A stretch of 64,000 nt of DNA from Cydia pomonella (GCF_033807575.1 NC_084718.1:18493991-18557990), one strand, 5' to 3'; shown: positions 22,818 through 34,021, counted from the first letter of the stretch. Made by a program: numbers and translations. Notes: generated from the sequence alone by a model not told the origin.

Positions 22818-23911
22818 TACTTTCACACTCTGTCGTTCGATGCTTGCCAAATTTGGAAGCTTTTCTCGCAGATTTGGATTAGATACTCTTCCTAATATAT
22901 GATTCTTACATTATTATAGTATTTTTTACATAGCTTTGGAACGGTGACAGCTGTCATCTCAATACATATTTTGTGTTTTATGGTTATAAATTGTATGGAG
23001 ATGTCAGCAGTCACGGTACCTAAGCCACGTGAGAAATACTATACACGATCGCTAACTTATTATTGACAGCACGAATAATTTAAGAGAATTAAAAAACCCG
23101 GCATTATTTCAGCCTTTGACACTCACAATCGAGAGGAATCTAACGAGTCTAGTCTAGGGACACCTCTAACGTCAGCACTTCTGTTAACCCTTTGAACGCC
23201 ACGCCCATCGTGTGCGGCGCGTCCTCGTGAACCGTCACGCGCAAAAGTTGATATTGGGTTGTAGCAGCGCGCGTTAATAATTCAAAAGCATGCTTGGACG
23301 CACACATACCTACATACATACATTCGTCAAAATTACCATCACTTAATAAGCCATTTCAACGTGCGTTGACATCCGTCATTCTCATTATATTCAGTTTTGT
23401 AAAATGATAAAATGATTATACTATACTTTTGCACTGAACACCGCATTAGCGTGATTACCGATTGGGCACGGGTGAGACGTGGGATTCAGACCGCCATTTG
23501 CAAAATGAGCTGCATTTATGTATCACTGCATTTTTTAAACATCGCGAACGTAAAGTGCTCTTCAAGTGCCCACTCTGTATTTGCTGGACCGCAATTATAC
23601 ACTGTATTGCATTGAGGAGCTTTTACTGAAGGTTCTTGATAAAGTTTAAATACAGTTGCTCAAAAAGTGCTACTTTACGTAGCTGTTTAGCGTGCGGAAA
23701 GTTGGATGTCGCGAATTTAGTTTCCTTTAAAAGTGTCAATGAACATAAAAACCTACTGGTACTGTAAGAATAATAAAAACATATATATTTTATTACAAAC
23801 TTACCTCTTCATAATTATAACACGTTTATTTTTTAATATTGAAAAACAGTTCTTAATAAGTTATCTGAATGGAACGGAATAGCTCCCGAAACGCCTGTCA
23901 AAGAAGAGGCG
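22818..23911. other. No gene seen
   Basis: AT-rich with a GC-richer stretch at about 23180-23260 (GTTAACCCTTTGAACGCCAC and following). That may be the end of another repeat but has no partner here. Open frames at 23412-23615 and nearby show no motif. Confidence 0.4.
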
Positions 23912-24455
23912 TTTTTAGGGTTCCGTAGCCAAATGGCAAAACACGGAACCCTTATAGATTCGTCATGTCCGTCAGTCTGTCCGATTATGTCACCGCCACT
24001 TTTTTCCGAAACTATAAGAGCTATACTGTTCAAACTTGGTAAGTAGATGTATTCTATGAACCGCATTAGGATTTTTACACAAAAATAGAAAAAAAAACAA
24101 TAAATTTTGGGGGTTCCCCATACTGAAACTCAAAAAATCTTTTTTCGTCAAACCCATACGTGTGGGGTATCTATGGATAGGTCTTTAAAAATGATATTGA
24201 GGTTTCTAATATCATTTTTTTCTAAACTGAATAGTTTGCGCGAGAGGCACTTCCAAAGTGGTAAAATGTGTGTCCCCCCCTGTAACTTCTAAAATAACAG
24301 AATGAAAAATCTAAAAAAAATATATGATATACATTACCATGCAAACTTCCACCGAAAATTGGTTTGAACGAGATCTAGTAAGTAGTTTTTTTTAATACGT
24401 CATAAAGGTACGGAACCCTTCATGGGCGAGTCCGACTCGCACTTGGCCGCTTTTT
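23912..24455 (+). mobile_element. AGGGTTCCG family element, full copy 1
   Basis: It begins TTTTTAGGGTTCCGTAGCC and has GTCCGTCAGTCTGTCCG just inside. The centre contains GGGTATCTATGGATAGG, and it ends GCGAGTCCGACTCGCACTTG followed by GCCGCTTTTTC. The opposite-strand copy at 32951-33496 is colinear over its whole length. I recognise the two ends as a very common lepidopteran interspersed repeat. No protein is encoded; open frames inside are not conserved between the two copies as frames. Confidence 0.8.
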
Positions 24456-24762
24456 CTTACTGCAAGCATGTTTTAAGTTTCCTAAGGCAACATTGGATAT
24501 TGTTTTTATACAATTTAAACATACAATACTTAAATAATCGAAAATAACGATTAGGTATAATAGTAGTACAATATTTTATATTTACAATTGTTTTTGTCTT
24601 ATAGAATATGCATTAAAAAAAAACTTGTTGATTTTCTTATTCTCGCCTACGGCTCGTGGCAAGATATCTCGGTACTCGTGAAGTAATGACATACTTTCAC
24701 AAACAATAAAACAATGGTAAAATAGTAATAAATATGTATAAATTTAACAATCCCGTACTACT
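24456..24762. other. AT-rich spacer
   Basis: Very AT-rich. The word GCCTACGGCTCGTGGC near 24645 is the only GC-rich patch. Nothing recognised. Confidence 0.5.
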
Positions 24763-24942
24763 AATGTTAAAATAGACCTATATGTTATAATTATTTACAC
24801 TAAAATAAAGATATTATTTACAATAGAGTACACATTTAGTAAAACATTTATACAAATTTATATTATGAGTCAACAAAAAAATAAGTAACATATACATAAT
24901 AGTGTATGCATAAAATAAATAAATATAAAACAAAATATGCAT
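24763..24942 (+). repeat. Local direct duplication, unit 1
   Basis: Colinear with 25057-25324. Shared landmarks are AATGTTAAAATAG, CCTATAT, TTTAGTAAAACATTTA, TACAAATTTATATTAT, GTCAACAAAAAATAA-like and AAATAAATAAATATAAAACA. Non-coding. Confidence 0.75.
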
Positions 24943-25056
24943 ATCGTTTAGAGTCAAATCACGCTAACTCTTTCAAGCAAACCATACAATCAGTGTCAGT
25001 CTGTTAGAAGTCTGAAGAGTTAGCGTTGTTCGACTGTAGGTAAAATCACAGAAAAC

Positions 25057-25324
25057 AATGTTAAAATAGTTTTAAATATATACCTATATATTATAATACA
25101 TTAAAAAAAAGATATAATTTTATAATAGACTACAACATTTAGTAAAACATTTACTTATACAAATTTATATTATTATTATTTTTAAGACTGTACTAACAAA
25201 ATAAGATCATTGTTATCTTTAATGAATAAATTAACATTATTATTAGTCAACAAAAAATAAAGTTATATATAGCTACACAATATTGTACGTATGAAATAAA
25301 TAAATATAAAACATAATATTCATT
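25057..25324 (+). repeat. Local direct duplication, unit 2
   Basis: The second unit starts 294 bases after the first and carries an extra segment of roughly 80 bases (about 25174-25245) between ATATTATTATTA and GTCAACAAAAAAT. AT-rich and non-coding. The pair may be remnants of two insertions of the same element. Confidence 0.75.
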
Positions 25325-26392
25325 CTGTTAGATGTGTACCTACTATTTAAATAGTGTTATGTTTTATCTCTTTAAATTAAAGAACGTAAAACCACCCAAA
25401 TATATTTGTGTGAAAATCCGGCCCTGTTTTTTACCTGCTCTTCGAGAAACATAACATAGTACGGTCAAATTAAGCCAAATTTCACTAAAGTCAGGAACTA
25501 ATTCTAAGGACTAATAAAATCACTACGGATTGTTTTGTATGGGCTAAAAATCGAACTTTATACAATCGTTACTAAATTCACCCCCCCGGAAAGGGGTGAA
25601 ATCGGCTGAAAATAATGTAATGTTTATAACTAAGAAGAGAAAAAAGGTGTACTCGGTGCATTTTGGCGTACGTTTTACAACACTTATATCTAAATTCGCA
25701 CGTGTTATTTATGTTAATTTAAGCTACGGAACAGGTAAAAAAAAAACAACATTAAAAAAAATCTATTTTGGCCATTGCGGGTCTGGGGAAAGTAATGTAC
25801 TCGGTGCAAATTGAGTAAATAATTAGAAAAAATATCTAAATCCAATGTCAAATTCGCACCAGGGTGCGACACCCGGAAAGTAGTTTTTCATGTTTTACTG
25901 TCGTTGTACTTCGGGGGAAATTTTAATACTATTGGAAATTGGTGCAATCATATTCATTTGAATTTGTTTACATTCGCACCCCATAAAAAATTGGCATTTT
26001 TATACGGAACATGCAGTTTTGTAATCAAGTACCAAAAACGTAGAGCAATAAATACACAGAAGCGACAAGCGCGTGATTAGTGGCAAGAGAAGGAACGCGC
26101 GTAGATGCACCGACGAAGCACGGCTCTTGAGGCACGAGTAGTGGCATGTACTGCAAAAATAGTAGGGTTTCTGATTATGCAGACAGACAGTCAACAAATT
26201 AAATCCAGGTACGCTCAATGTTTGTTAAATTCGAAAAATCGCGTTTTTCCATATACTTACGAAAACGTCAGACTATTTAGTTCACTCAATGATTGTTTAA
26301 AACATTAGTTCCGTTTTAATGCCAGAAGAAAGATTTGTGCTCGTTGCCCGTCAAAAGTGTCAAACAAACTGTCTCGGAACAATCGCTGCGCG
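25325..26392. other. No gene; unidentified repeat-like block
   Basis: At 25580-25599 CACCCCCCCGGAAAGGGGTG is a near-perfect palindrome. GTACTCGGTGCA occurs near 25648 and again near 25797. CTTCGGGGGAAATT near 25909 reappears inverted near 29378-29395 (AATTTCCCCCGAAG). These hint at a dispersed repeat that I cannot name. The overlapping open frames at 25596-25814 and 26000-26308 show no domain. Confidence 0.4.
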
Positions 26393-26683
26393 TAGGGTTT
26401 GAGATCCAGATATTCGAAATATCCGGATATCCGTCAACTATAAGTACCGGATCTAGCGGGTCATAAGATCCGGATATTACGGATCCGTTAAATATGGTTA
26501 TTGACCTATAACCGAAACAATTTTCTAATAAAATTTATGAATAATTTCATACCATTTTGTCATTTAATTGTAGTATTTTCATATATTTAATCAATTCAAA
26601 TACTAACAGCACATCAATTTTGATAGGTACATCATGTCACGCAGTAACTTTATACAATGAATGCGAATGTTGCTTAATGCAAA

Positions 26684-27463
26684 CATCAGATCATTGGATA
26701 TCCTGATGACTTGGGGCTATAGGCTCAAAACAAAAGCGACCTGGAGGCCAAGGCTAGGATAGTAGAGTAGGAAGGAGAGAAAATTGGTCTGATAATCAAC
26801 CACTAGAATATCTCCAAATGAATAGGGCTAAGATGGTCGGCTCTTTATCATTTCTCATGAAGGGCATAGTGACAAGTGATTAAAATAGAACCATGCTGCC
26901 ACCGCAGATCGAAAAGAAAAGACCTACCTAAAGTAATCGGGAAGAGGAGATAGATGTTCGAATCCAAAATGCACTAAGATGCTCAGCAGCGCTTCACCGA
27001 GTTCTAGTATCCAAGCTGATCAGTAGACTGTCCATGATTTAAGTCTATAAGACAATAATTAGATTTTGCTGAATGGCATCGGTAAATATTACACTTGGAC
27101 TCTGAATCAGAAAAAAAAGAACAAGTTCTTAGTTAAGAAGACGACATTCTGGCCGAATATTCTGGGACCTATCACAGATGAAGATAGAGAAGATGAAAGC
27201 GTAGGAAAAATAGGGAGCTAGAGTAGCTAGTTGCGGCACCCAATATAATTAGCGAGATTATAGCCGCACGACTTCGCAGGCTTGGTCACTTGGAGTGAAC
27301 GGGAGAGAATCGGGCTGTGAGAAGATAGGAGCGATGTAGCCCTAAAACGCCCTCGGAGTATCCAACTAGCATGGAGTGGCGCAGAATAGAGCAGAGTGAC
27401 GTTGTTCTTGTGTCAAAGGCCAAGATTCTTTTTGGGTCACTGATCCAGTGAAGTAAGTAAGTA
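26684..27463 (+). pseudogene. Ruined RTE-type LINE, RT palm to C-terminus
   Basis: The frame at 26687 reads QIIGYPDD, a mutated form of the reverse-transcriptase YADD box, with the tyrosine codon at 26699. It is followed by DLEAKARIVE, a stop, then EGEKIGLIIN. Near 26946 comes EEIDVRIQNALRCSAALHRV, then LVSKLISR and VYKTIIR. Near 27240 comes IISEIIAARLRRLGHLE and TGENRAVRR, and AKILFGSLIQ ends the protein. Many in-frame stops and shifts break it. It ends in AAGTAAGTAAGTA, an RTE-like tail. The order of motifs is that of RTE-clade elements. Confidence 0.82.
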
Positions 27464-27828
27464 TTGCTTTCATAGTTAGTATTTCATGACGAATGAACAC
27501 GAGGTGAGGCATTGGATGTATTTCCAACTATGCACCAGCTAATCCAGATATAAACCCTCCTTATTAAGTACCGTTTTAGAGATAACATTATGTTAGCTAT
27601 TATAGTAATCAAGTAATCATTTAAAATTGGTTGGGGTGATATCATTGTATTAAAACATAATTAAAAACGTTATTTCTGTGTTATCTAAATCCGTTTATTC
27701 GGATATTTATTTTGGTGGATATTCGAATAATTAGAATATCACAATATTCTAATTGCAAACCCTACATATAACTTCCCAGTAGTGACACAAACAGGTAATG
27801 TAAATACTGCGAGGAGGATCTTGTTTAG

Positions 27829-27908
27829 GAAATAATCGGACAGACAGACGGACATGACGAATCTATAAGGGTTCCGTTTATTGCCATTTGGCTACGGAAC
27901 CCTAAAAA
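27829..27908 (-). mobile_element. AGGGTTCCG family, terminal fragment
   Basis: Reversed, it reads TTTTTAGGGTTCCGTAGCC, then GGAACCCTTATAGATTCG and GTCCGTCTGTCCG, matching the first 80 bases of 23912-24455. The rest of the element is absent. Confidence 0.8.
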
Positions 27909-29194
27909 CAGAGCGATCGAGTATATTCCTTCAACAGGATGCTCTCCTATAGCATATAAAAAGGGCTTAACAGACCCACATTGGGACCAATTTACCTGAA
28001 TAGCGACCCACAAATGCTAGATTCTTGCAACTAGGCTTGGCGAAAGAAAAATGATGGACCAGCGTACACCTCTTTGTAGAAAACCCTTCCTGATGCTAGT
28101 CTCAGCTGCAAGGAGCTATTGTCTTGCAAGTGCAAAGAACGCTGTACAGGGTGTGGGTGAGTAAAACACGGATTTAAATACACTATGCTTTGCGCATGCG
28201 AAGGTGCATGCTCTGGGACAAAATAATACGTAAAAAAATAAATATTTTTGTTTAATTAGTGTGTAACTTTAATTAGCTAGATCCGGAGTAAATTACAATA
28301 AAACGATCTCAGTATTCTTAATTTTGATAATAATACTTTTATCGAAAATATTACTTTACTATAAATATCGTTCAGCAAGTTACCTTTACTTAAACATCAT
28401 TTGCCTTGCAAATTGTATTGAAACAGCCATCCGACTCTCCGGTGTCATCCGGTATGGAACAAAAATAGTGTAATTTGCTTGTTTATAAACCGATTTTCAA
28501 AATTTAATGGAATTTTATAGCTTATTAATGTAGCATTCATATCTTGATACAATGTTTTCCTGTAAAGTTACTAGTAAAGTTGATGAAAACAAAAAACGGT
28601 ATTTTTTTTCGGGAAAATTTAAATAAAACTTAAAATTTCTCGCAAACTATGGTATTTACAAGGTCAAATGTATAAACGATATTGTAGCGCATTTAATTTT
28701 GCTTTTTATGACACCCCACACAAGCTTACATGTGATATACTTTCTGTGGTATACGCAATATTCTGAACACGGCACCGGCCATTTTGATGACGTCATAACT
28801 GGTGAACTTAACCACGTTAGAAACTGTCTCCCGATGGTTTTTTAGTCAAAATAACATGCTTAACAACATACTAAAATATGGTGCTGGTTTCATCAAAGGC
28901 ACCTTTTGGGCCCTATATGACCCTAAGGGAAGCGACTTCATACCTACTCGTATAACATTTTTTTATACAATCAAACACATTTTAATAAGTAGTCAATAAA
29001 GCGGTCAAACACCGATAGATTATTAATATGTTGTAACATGACATCACTATTTTTGATCTCACATAGACAATTTACGCACAAACTTGCATTTCATTTTTGG
29101 TCGCACTTCTGAAGTTTGACAGTCATTCTTGATATCCTATTTCTATGAATCCGGATCCGAAAAATTGTCGGATATTGCAAACCCTAGCTGCGCG

Positions 29195-30161
29195 CTGCGC
29201 TATCTCCCCGACCCGCGCGCCCCGCGCCGCGTGCTGCCAACCAACTTCGCTTGCAGTTCGTTGCGATTAATTCTATTTACTTTTTTACAAACTTCCGGTA
29301 AAAAAAATCTTTTTTTTATTTAGTGCAAATGTAGTGTCTTTAGATAAGTACCGTTTTTAAAATTTTCACGTCTCTCTTAATTTCCCCCGAAGCACAATGT
29401 ACAAAATAATTAAAAATACATGTTCCATAATTTGCCCAGGCGTGCAAAGTTAACTGAATGATTATAGTGCTTTAAAAAGCTTAACTTGAGATTGCACCAA
29501 CCGACTGACTTATCCTCGAGCCGCAATCGAAAAAAAAATTTTTTTTAGGGTATCATACAATGCACATCTTTTTAATTAAGATATACTATGCACCAAGGTG
29601 TTCTCTATACACTACTTAGCTTGAACCCAATAGCTTTTAATTTACTCCAAAATTACGGCACTTTATAGTTTATACCTATAATTTAACGGTCTTCCGTACA
29701 TAATAGAAACGGTGCAACTCGGGGGAAATAATCTAGTTGCGCCATCTACCGAATCCAAAAAAAGCACGACTACACGACTTACTTCCATACTTTTCTTTAA
29801 CTTGACTATACTAACATTGCTTCCTTGGCGCTAGCTAGCCGTGCGCTCGCATTACCAGTGCAAGCGAGGTCTTCGAATACGTATCTTTGTTTCGAATCGC
29901 AGTGTCACAAGTTAAGCTGGTTTGAGAGCGTTTAGTCGCCTACCTTAGACACACCAATAGAGATCAGACAGCTATTCTGTTAGAATTCTGTATTAGTTCA
30001 TAATGAATCTTATTCCGTGCTCAATAGAGTAGTAATTCAATAAACGCTACCTATGCGGCCTGACCATTTTTTCATAGTGGCACGCGCCTTTGCGGTTTTT
30101 AAACAATAGATAAGACGATAATCCGTAGAAGCTCACGGAGAAAAATAGAACCTATACAACG
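29195..30161. other. No gene; GC-rich flank then AT-rich DNA
   Basis: A GC-rich stretch (29195-29250) follows the 2.8-kb element. A run of A then T (about 29530-29550) forms a simple palindrome. The block near 29378 contains AATTTCCCCCGAAG, the inverse of a word near 25909. A short GC-richer patch lies near 29830-29880. No exon seen. Confidence 0.4.
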
Positions 30162-30234
30162 TTTTACAGTACATATGGCCCTTTAAATGTTCGACGCACT
30201 AGTACGGAGAAGTAGCACCATATGTACTGTAAAA
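30162..30234. mobile_element. Mini-MITE, TACAGTACATATGG termini
   Basis: The ends TTTTACAGTACATATGG and CCATATGTACTGTAAAA are perfect inverted repeats of 17 bp. The interior (CCCTTTAAATGTTCGACGCA, then CTAGTACGGAGAAGTAGC) matches the first half of the 5185-5405 element, reversed and with an internal deletion. Confidence 0.75.
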
Positions 30235-32029
30235 AGCTTTTTAATTTAGTTTCCACCCTTTGGAATAAGAAAGAGCTGAATATCCTTTTACCCGCTGAAT
30301 AGAACGAACCATGGTTTAAATAAATAAATAAATGGGTTCCGTTAGTAGTACCTTTAGTATAGTACCTTTTTGGAATAATTTCTGCAACTCACCCCGTGTA
30401 AAAATACTAGTTTCACTATAAATGACGGTTATTAAACACCATAATGAACTCCGACACCAAGTAAACCGCTTTCCTGCTCATGCGAAACGGTACTTTTTGC
30501 CCGTTTGTATGCGTGTCCGTGTTCACAAGTAATATGCCGATGATTACGATGGCCGATGTCGGTGATAGATGGGAGGAGTGGCTTGAATCTTGATTAAGTG
30601 GTTCGGCCCGATATTGATTCGCGCATATTGATCAGTGTCAAGCTGGGGTTAATCGTTTCCTAGAAGATTGATTAGTTAGTTTTACTTACCTACTTTAAAG
30701 GGATATCACGGGAGCTATCTGATGTCACATTAATTTAATAATCTATTAATCATGAAAGTAATTTATCCAAAATATTAGAAAAAATTGGCGTTGTCTTGGT
30801 ACTTATAACCATCAGCACGCCAAAACCGACCTTTGACACAAATTATCCCAAGAAGGAAACATTTCCAAGAGTGTTCATATTAAAGTCATAAAAAAAAATA
30901 CTAGGTAGAATAGGAATAGGAATTATTGCTTTCCTCAATGGTTTCTAAACATTGTATTAGTAAAGTAGCACTTTTCTTCTGCTTCCAGAAACTATTGCGC
31001 GGGAGACACATAAAGCTTGCAATAAACCTAGACATGTAATACCCATACTTAGTCTGCGATCTGTCAGCATCTTACGACTTAAGTATGTTTAGAGCCAAAC
31101 AATAACACGGCATACGTAGAAAGACGAAACGGCCGGTCGGCAGTTCAAAGAGATTGTACACAGTCTGGAGGTTCCATGAACTGAGCAATGCGCGTAACAT
31201 TGTAACCCCTGTAAATATGTCATTTGCATAAATAGTAATGGGTTTCAAAGAAACCGATTCTACCGAGGCGGCGTCTCTTAGGTAAAATGATGAACGCAAA
31301 ATGGAAGCAAGTGTCTGATTTTTTTAATGTTTGGAAAAAAATTGGAATTTAACAGGACGCTGTTATATATTAGATTGTAGTTCATGGACAATTTAGCACA
31401 AACTTCTTTTTTTGGTTGATTGAAAGGAAATAAAGGTTTGCGCAACCTTTTCAGATAATTATCTTTAAGACAGCGAGATGCGTATTAATATCTGTAGTCA
31501 CACACAACTGTAGATATTTCTTTCATGCTATGTTTATAATAAAATTACGTATGGAACCATCACCGACTGATAAAGCAATGAGTCAACTAATAAAAATAAT
31601 TAACACTATGTAATATCGAGTGTCAACTGAAAAACATCGCATAAAAACTGACGACCCGGACGAATGACAATCGGATAATCGTGCGGTCGGCCTTTAGTAA
31701 TCCGACGACCGTGGTACCATGGGACTGCCGACAGTAAACAACTGTAATGGGATAGCTTGAATCATCGGCTTGAGGTGGAGGTGGCCAAGTCTTAATGTGC
31801 ATCTTTATTCACACGTTTGCGAATTGAAAGTGAAAAACTTTTTTTATTGTGTAAGATAAAGTTAGTGATTTCTTAAGAACTATATGATGAAAGTATTGAA
31901 AGATTAGTAAAAACAAAGAGGATTGTTGTTGCAGTACAGCGGCAAGGCCATATGTTTTGCGGTTATTTAATTGTCAAACGTCAACTATTGAGAATCAGAG
32001 TTATAATTTTATAAAACCCCCTACGCATT
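30235..32029. other. No gene seen
   Basis: Low-copy AT-rich DNA with a short AAAT run near 30317-30331. The - strand frame 31072-31299 has no motif. Nothing recognised. Confidence 0.45.
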
Positions 32030-32262
32030 ATGCTAAAAAAAAACATTTAATGCCAAAAATGCCAAAAGAGCTGATTCTCCCCAAACTGCTGATGGATCGA
32101 TTTCTATCAAACATAGCTAAGAACCACCGTAAGGAACCTCGCTTTCACGTAAAACCGAATCGCAATCGGTCCATCCGTTTGACAGCTACGATGCCACAGA
32201 CAGACAGACAGATATTGGCGTCAAACATATGACACCGCTCTTTTTGAGTCGGGGGTTAAAAA
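32030..32262 (-). repeat. Interspersed repeat end (ACCCCCGACTC family)
   Basis: Reversed, the end reads TTTTTAACCCCCGACTCAAA, then GGTGTCATATGTTTGACG and a CTGTCTGTCTGTGGCATCG motif. I recognise this arrangement from memory as a frequent lepidopteran interspersed repeat. Only the terminal part of about 230 bp is recognisable. The + strand open frame across it (ends ASNI) is a shadow. Confidence 0.6.
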
Positions 32263-32441
32263 ACATTTAAATTGTCATTGGCGAAGTCATTGTTCCTTGT
32301 AACTTATAAACGGTTTAAGAATAGTTCAATGCACATCCGTGCTTTTTCAATATCTAAAATATTGTGATTTCAATTGAATTTAAGATGCATACATTTATCC
32401 ACAGGAAGCTTGTTCTCCGATTATAAAGCTCAGAGGGCCTA

Positions 32442-32548
32442 TACCGCGAATCACGAAAATCGAAATATCTCTATCCACTTCTCTATCGCTCTTGCATATT
32501 TGAGCGATAGAGAGGCATATAACGAATTTCGAATATCGTGTTATGCGA
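32442..32548. mobile_element. Hairpin MITE core, copy at 32.4 kb
   Basis: The left arm is TACCGCGAATCACGAAAATC and the reversed right arm TCGCATAACACGATATTCGA. The centre has CTCTATCGCTCTTGCATATT and GAGCGATAGAGAGGCA. The flank AGAGGGCC (32432-32439) corresponds to the reversed GGCCCTC just outside the core at 3.72 kb. The longer left part of the 3.4-kb and 48.6-kb copies is absent. Confidence 0.7.
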
Positions 32549-32950
32549 TCCTTGACCCGCGAAAGTTATCAGCCGGCAATCCCATAAACGGCCGACAGTT
32601 TCAGGTAAAGGACGTGATAATTGGCAACAAGTGGGTGTCTGGAATATCATTCCAAACCTTCCGAACCAGTATAAGTATTTTTCAATCGGCCTTAGTTTGT
32701 AAGGATCTCGAGGTCTTGTTTCGCTGTTTCACTAAAAAAACTACTTGCTTTAATTCGCGTAATCAAAGAGAATACATGGAATACACGAACTGCGCTTAAT
32801 CTGGTGTCGCAATAGCTGGTTAACACGGAATCGAGCATGTACGCTGACAGTAGTTATTTGTGCATCTCGATCGTTCACTTTGCGTGTGATAAATACAGAA
32901 AATGAGGTGTTTTAAGGCGCAGCTTCTGATCTGCCAGACCCTAAGCCTAA

Positions 32951-33496
32951 AAAAAGCGGCCAAGTGCGAGTCGGACTCGCCCATGAAGGGTTCCGTACAT
33001 TTGTGACATATTAAAAAAAAAACTGCTTACTAGATCTCGTTCAAACCAATTTTCGGTGGTAGTTTGCATGGCAATGTATATCATATATTTTTTTTAGATT
33101 TTTCATTCTGTTATTTTAGAAGTTACGGGGGGGGAGGGGGGGGGGACACACACATTTTACCACTTTGGAAGTGTCTCCGCGCAAACTATTCAGTTTAGAA
33201 AAAAATGATATTAGAAACTTCAATATCATTTTTAAAGACCTATCCATAGATACCCCACACGTATGGGTTTGATGAAAAAGATTTTTTGAGTTTCAGTTCT
33301 AAGTATGGGGAACCCCCAAAATTTATTGTTTTTTTTATTTTTGGGTAAAAATCCTAATGCGGTTCATAGAATACATCTACAGTATAGCTCTTATAGTTTC
33401 GGAAAAAAGTGGCGGTGACATAATCGGACAGACAGACGGACATGACGAATCTATAAGGGTTCCGTTTTTTGCCATTTGCCTACGGAACCCTAAAAA
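32951..33496 (-). mobile_element. AGGGTTCCG family element, full copy 2
   Basis: Opposite-strand copy of 23912-24455, colinear from AAAAAGCGGCCAAGTGCGAG to GGAACCCTAAAAA. A 10-base direct repeat CTAAGCCTAA abuts the left end (32941-32950) and recurs 4 bases past the right end (33501-33510), which looks like a target duplication. A G-rich run (8 G, A, 10 G) at 33127-33145 replaces a seven-base C run (on +) in copy 1. Confidence 0.82.
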
Positions 33497-33722
33497 GAGG
33501 CTAAGCCTAACGAATTTTAGGAAATCCTGCTCGTCTAAAATAACTCTATACTTTAGGTATGGTACCAATCTACACTTTTATCTGCGAACAAGTTTGTGTA
33601 AGTTACTTCTAGGAAAATTAAGGACTAGCGGCCCAATTCGAAGAGATGAGATACGATAACGATAAGTTCTGGTTTAGATAAGTTCTCATTTAGATATCGT
33701 TTGTATGTCGTATAATTGGCTA

Positions 33723-34021
33723 ATTGACAGTTTTTTGTAAATAGGGAGCGTGCATGAACTGTAGGAGGCAGCACAGGAGCCGTCAGATTTTTGGCGCGAG
33801 GCGTAAATGTGATGTTTACTGTTCCGATGTAGCCCACAAGATGGCAGAACCTACTATGCACAAGAAAACACGTGACGTGTAAATGTACATGTTTATGGTT
33901 CCGATTCAGGCCACAAGATGGCAGACCCTCCAACGCGTACGGTCCCTATAATGTCAAACGATCTTGATTTTCCTGAGGATCAAATGTCTATATAGAACTC
34001 ATGGCATTTAAGCAACACAAA
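33723..34021 (+). repeat. Unnamed repeat split by a 205-bp insertion
   Basis: The flanks (33724-33742 and 33948-34021) match 51550-51646 as one continuous sequence: TTGACAG, a T run, GTAAATAATG, GATCTTGAT, TTCCTGAGGATCAAATGTCT, then ATTTAAGCAACACAAAGG. The 51.5-kb copy lacks the intervening element, so the host repeat is older than the insertion. Confidence 0.8.
33743..33947 (+). mobile_element. AGGGAGCGTGC element, copy 1
   Basis: The ends are AGGGAGCGTGC and, reversed, AGGGACCGTAC, between AT dinucleotides (33741-33742, 33948-33949) that are single in the empty site at 51.57 kb. ATA is also a possible duplication. The interior includes GCACAGGAGCCGTCAGATTT and two CACAAGATGGCAGA blocks. 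It is 205 bp with no coding capacity. An inverted copy lies at 34450-34666. Confidence 0.78.

Larger units (their letters stand above)
26393..29186. mobile_element. 2.8-kb element with hAT-like ends and 8-bp duplication
   Basis: The left end is TAGGGTTTGAGATCCAGATA and the reversed right end TAGGGTTTGCAATATCCGAC. Both are flanked by the perfect 8-bp direct repeat GCTGCGCG (26385-26392 and 29187-29194). Subterminal DNA is dense in ATCCG/CCGGAT words (26414-26486 and 29152-29175), as expected of transposase-binding arrays. No transposase can be read. The inside is composite: an RTE LINE ruin (26684-27463), another terminus of the same kind ending at 27764 (reversed, TAGGGTTTGCAATTAG), and an AGGGTTCCG-family fragment (27829-27908). 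Confidence 0.75.

Noticed and set aside
29530..29552. A-run followed by T-run palindrome (also near 34258-34280)
   Set aside because: Simple homopolymer pairs are expected in AT-rich DNA and carry no further structure.
33357..33659. Open frame starting MRFIEYIYSIALIVSEK, also seen at 23833-24066
   Set aside because: Both are the same interior of the AGGGTTCCG repeat, non-coding and not preserved as a frame between copies.
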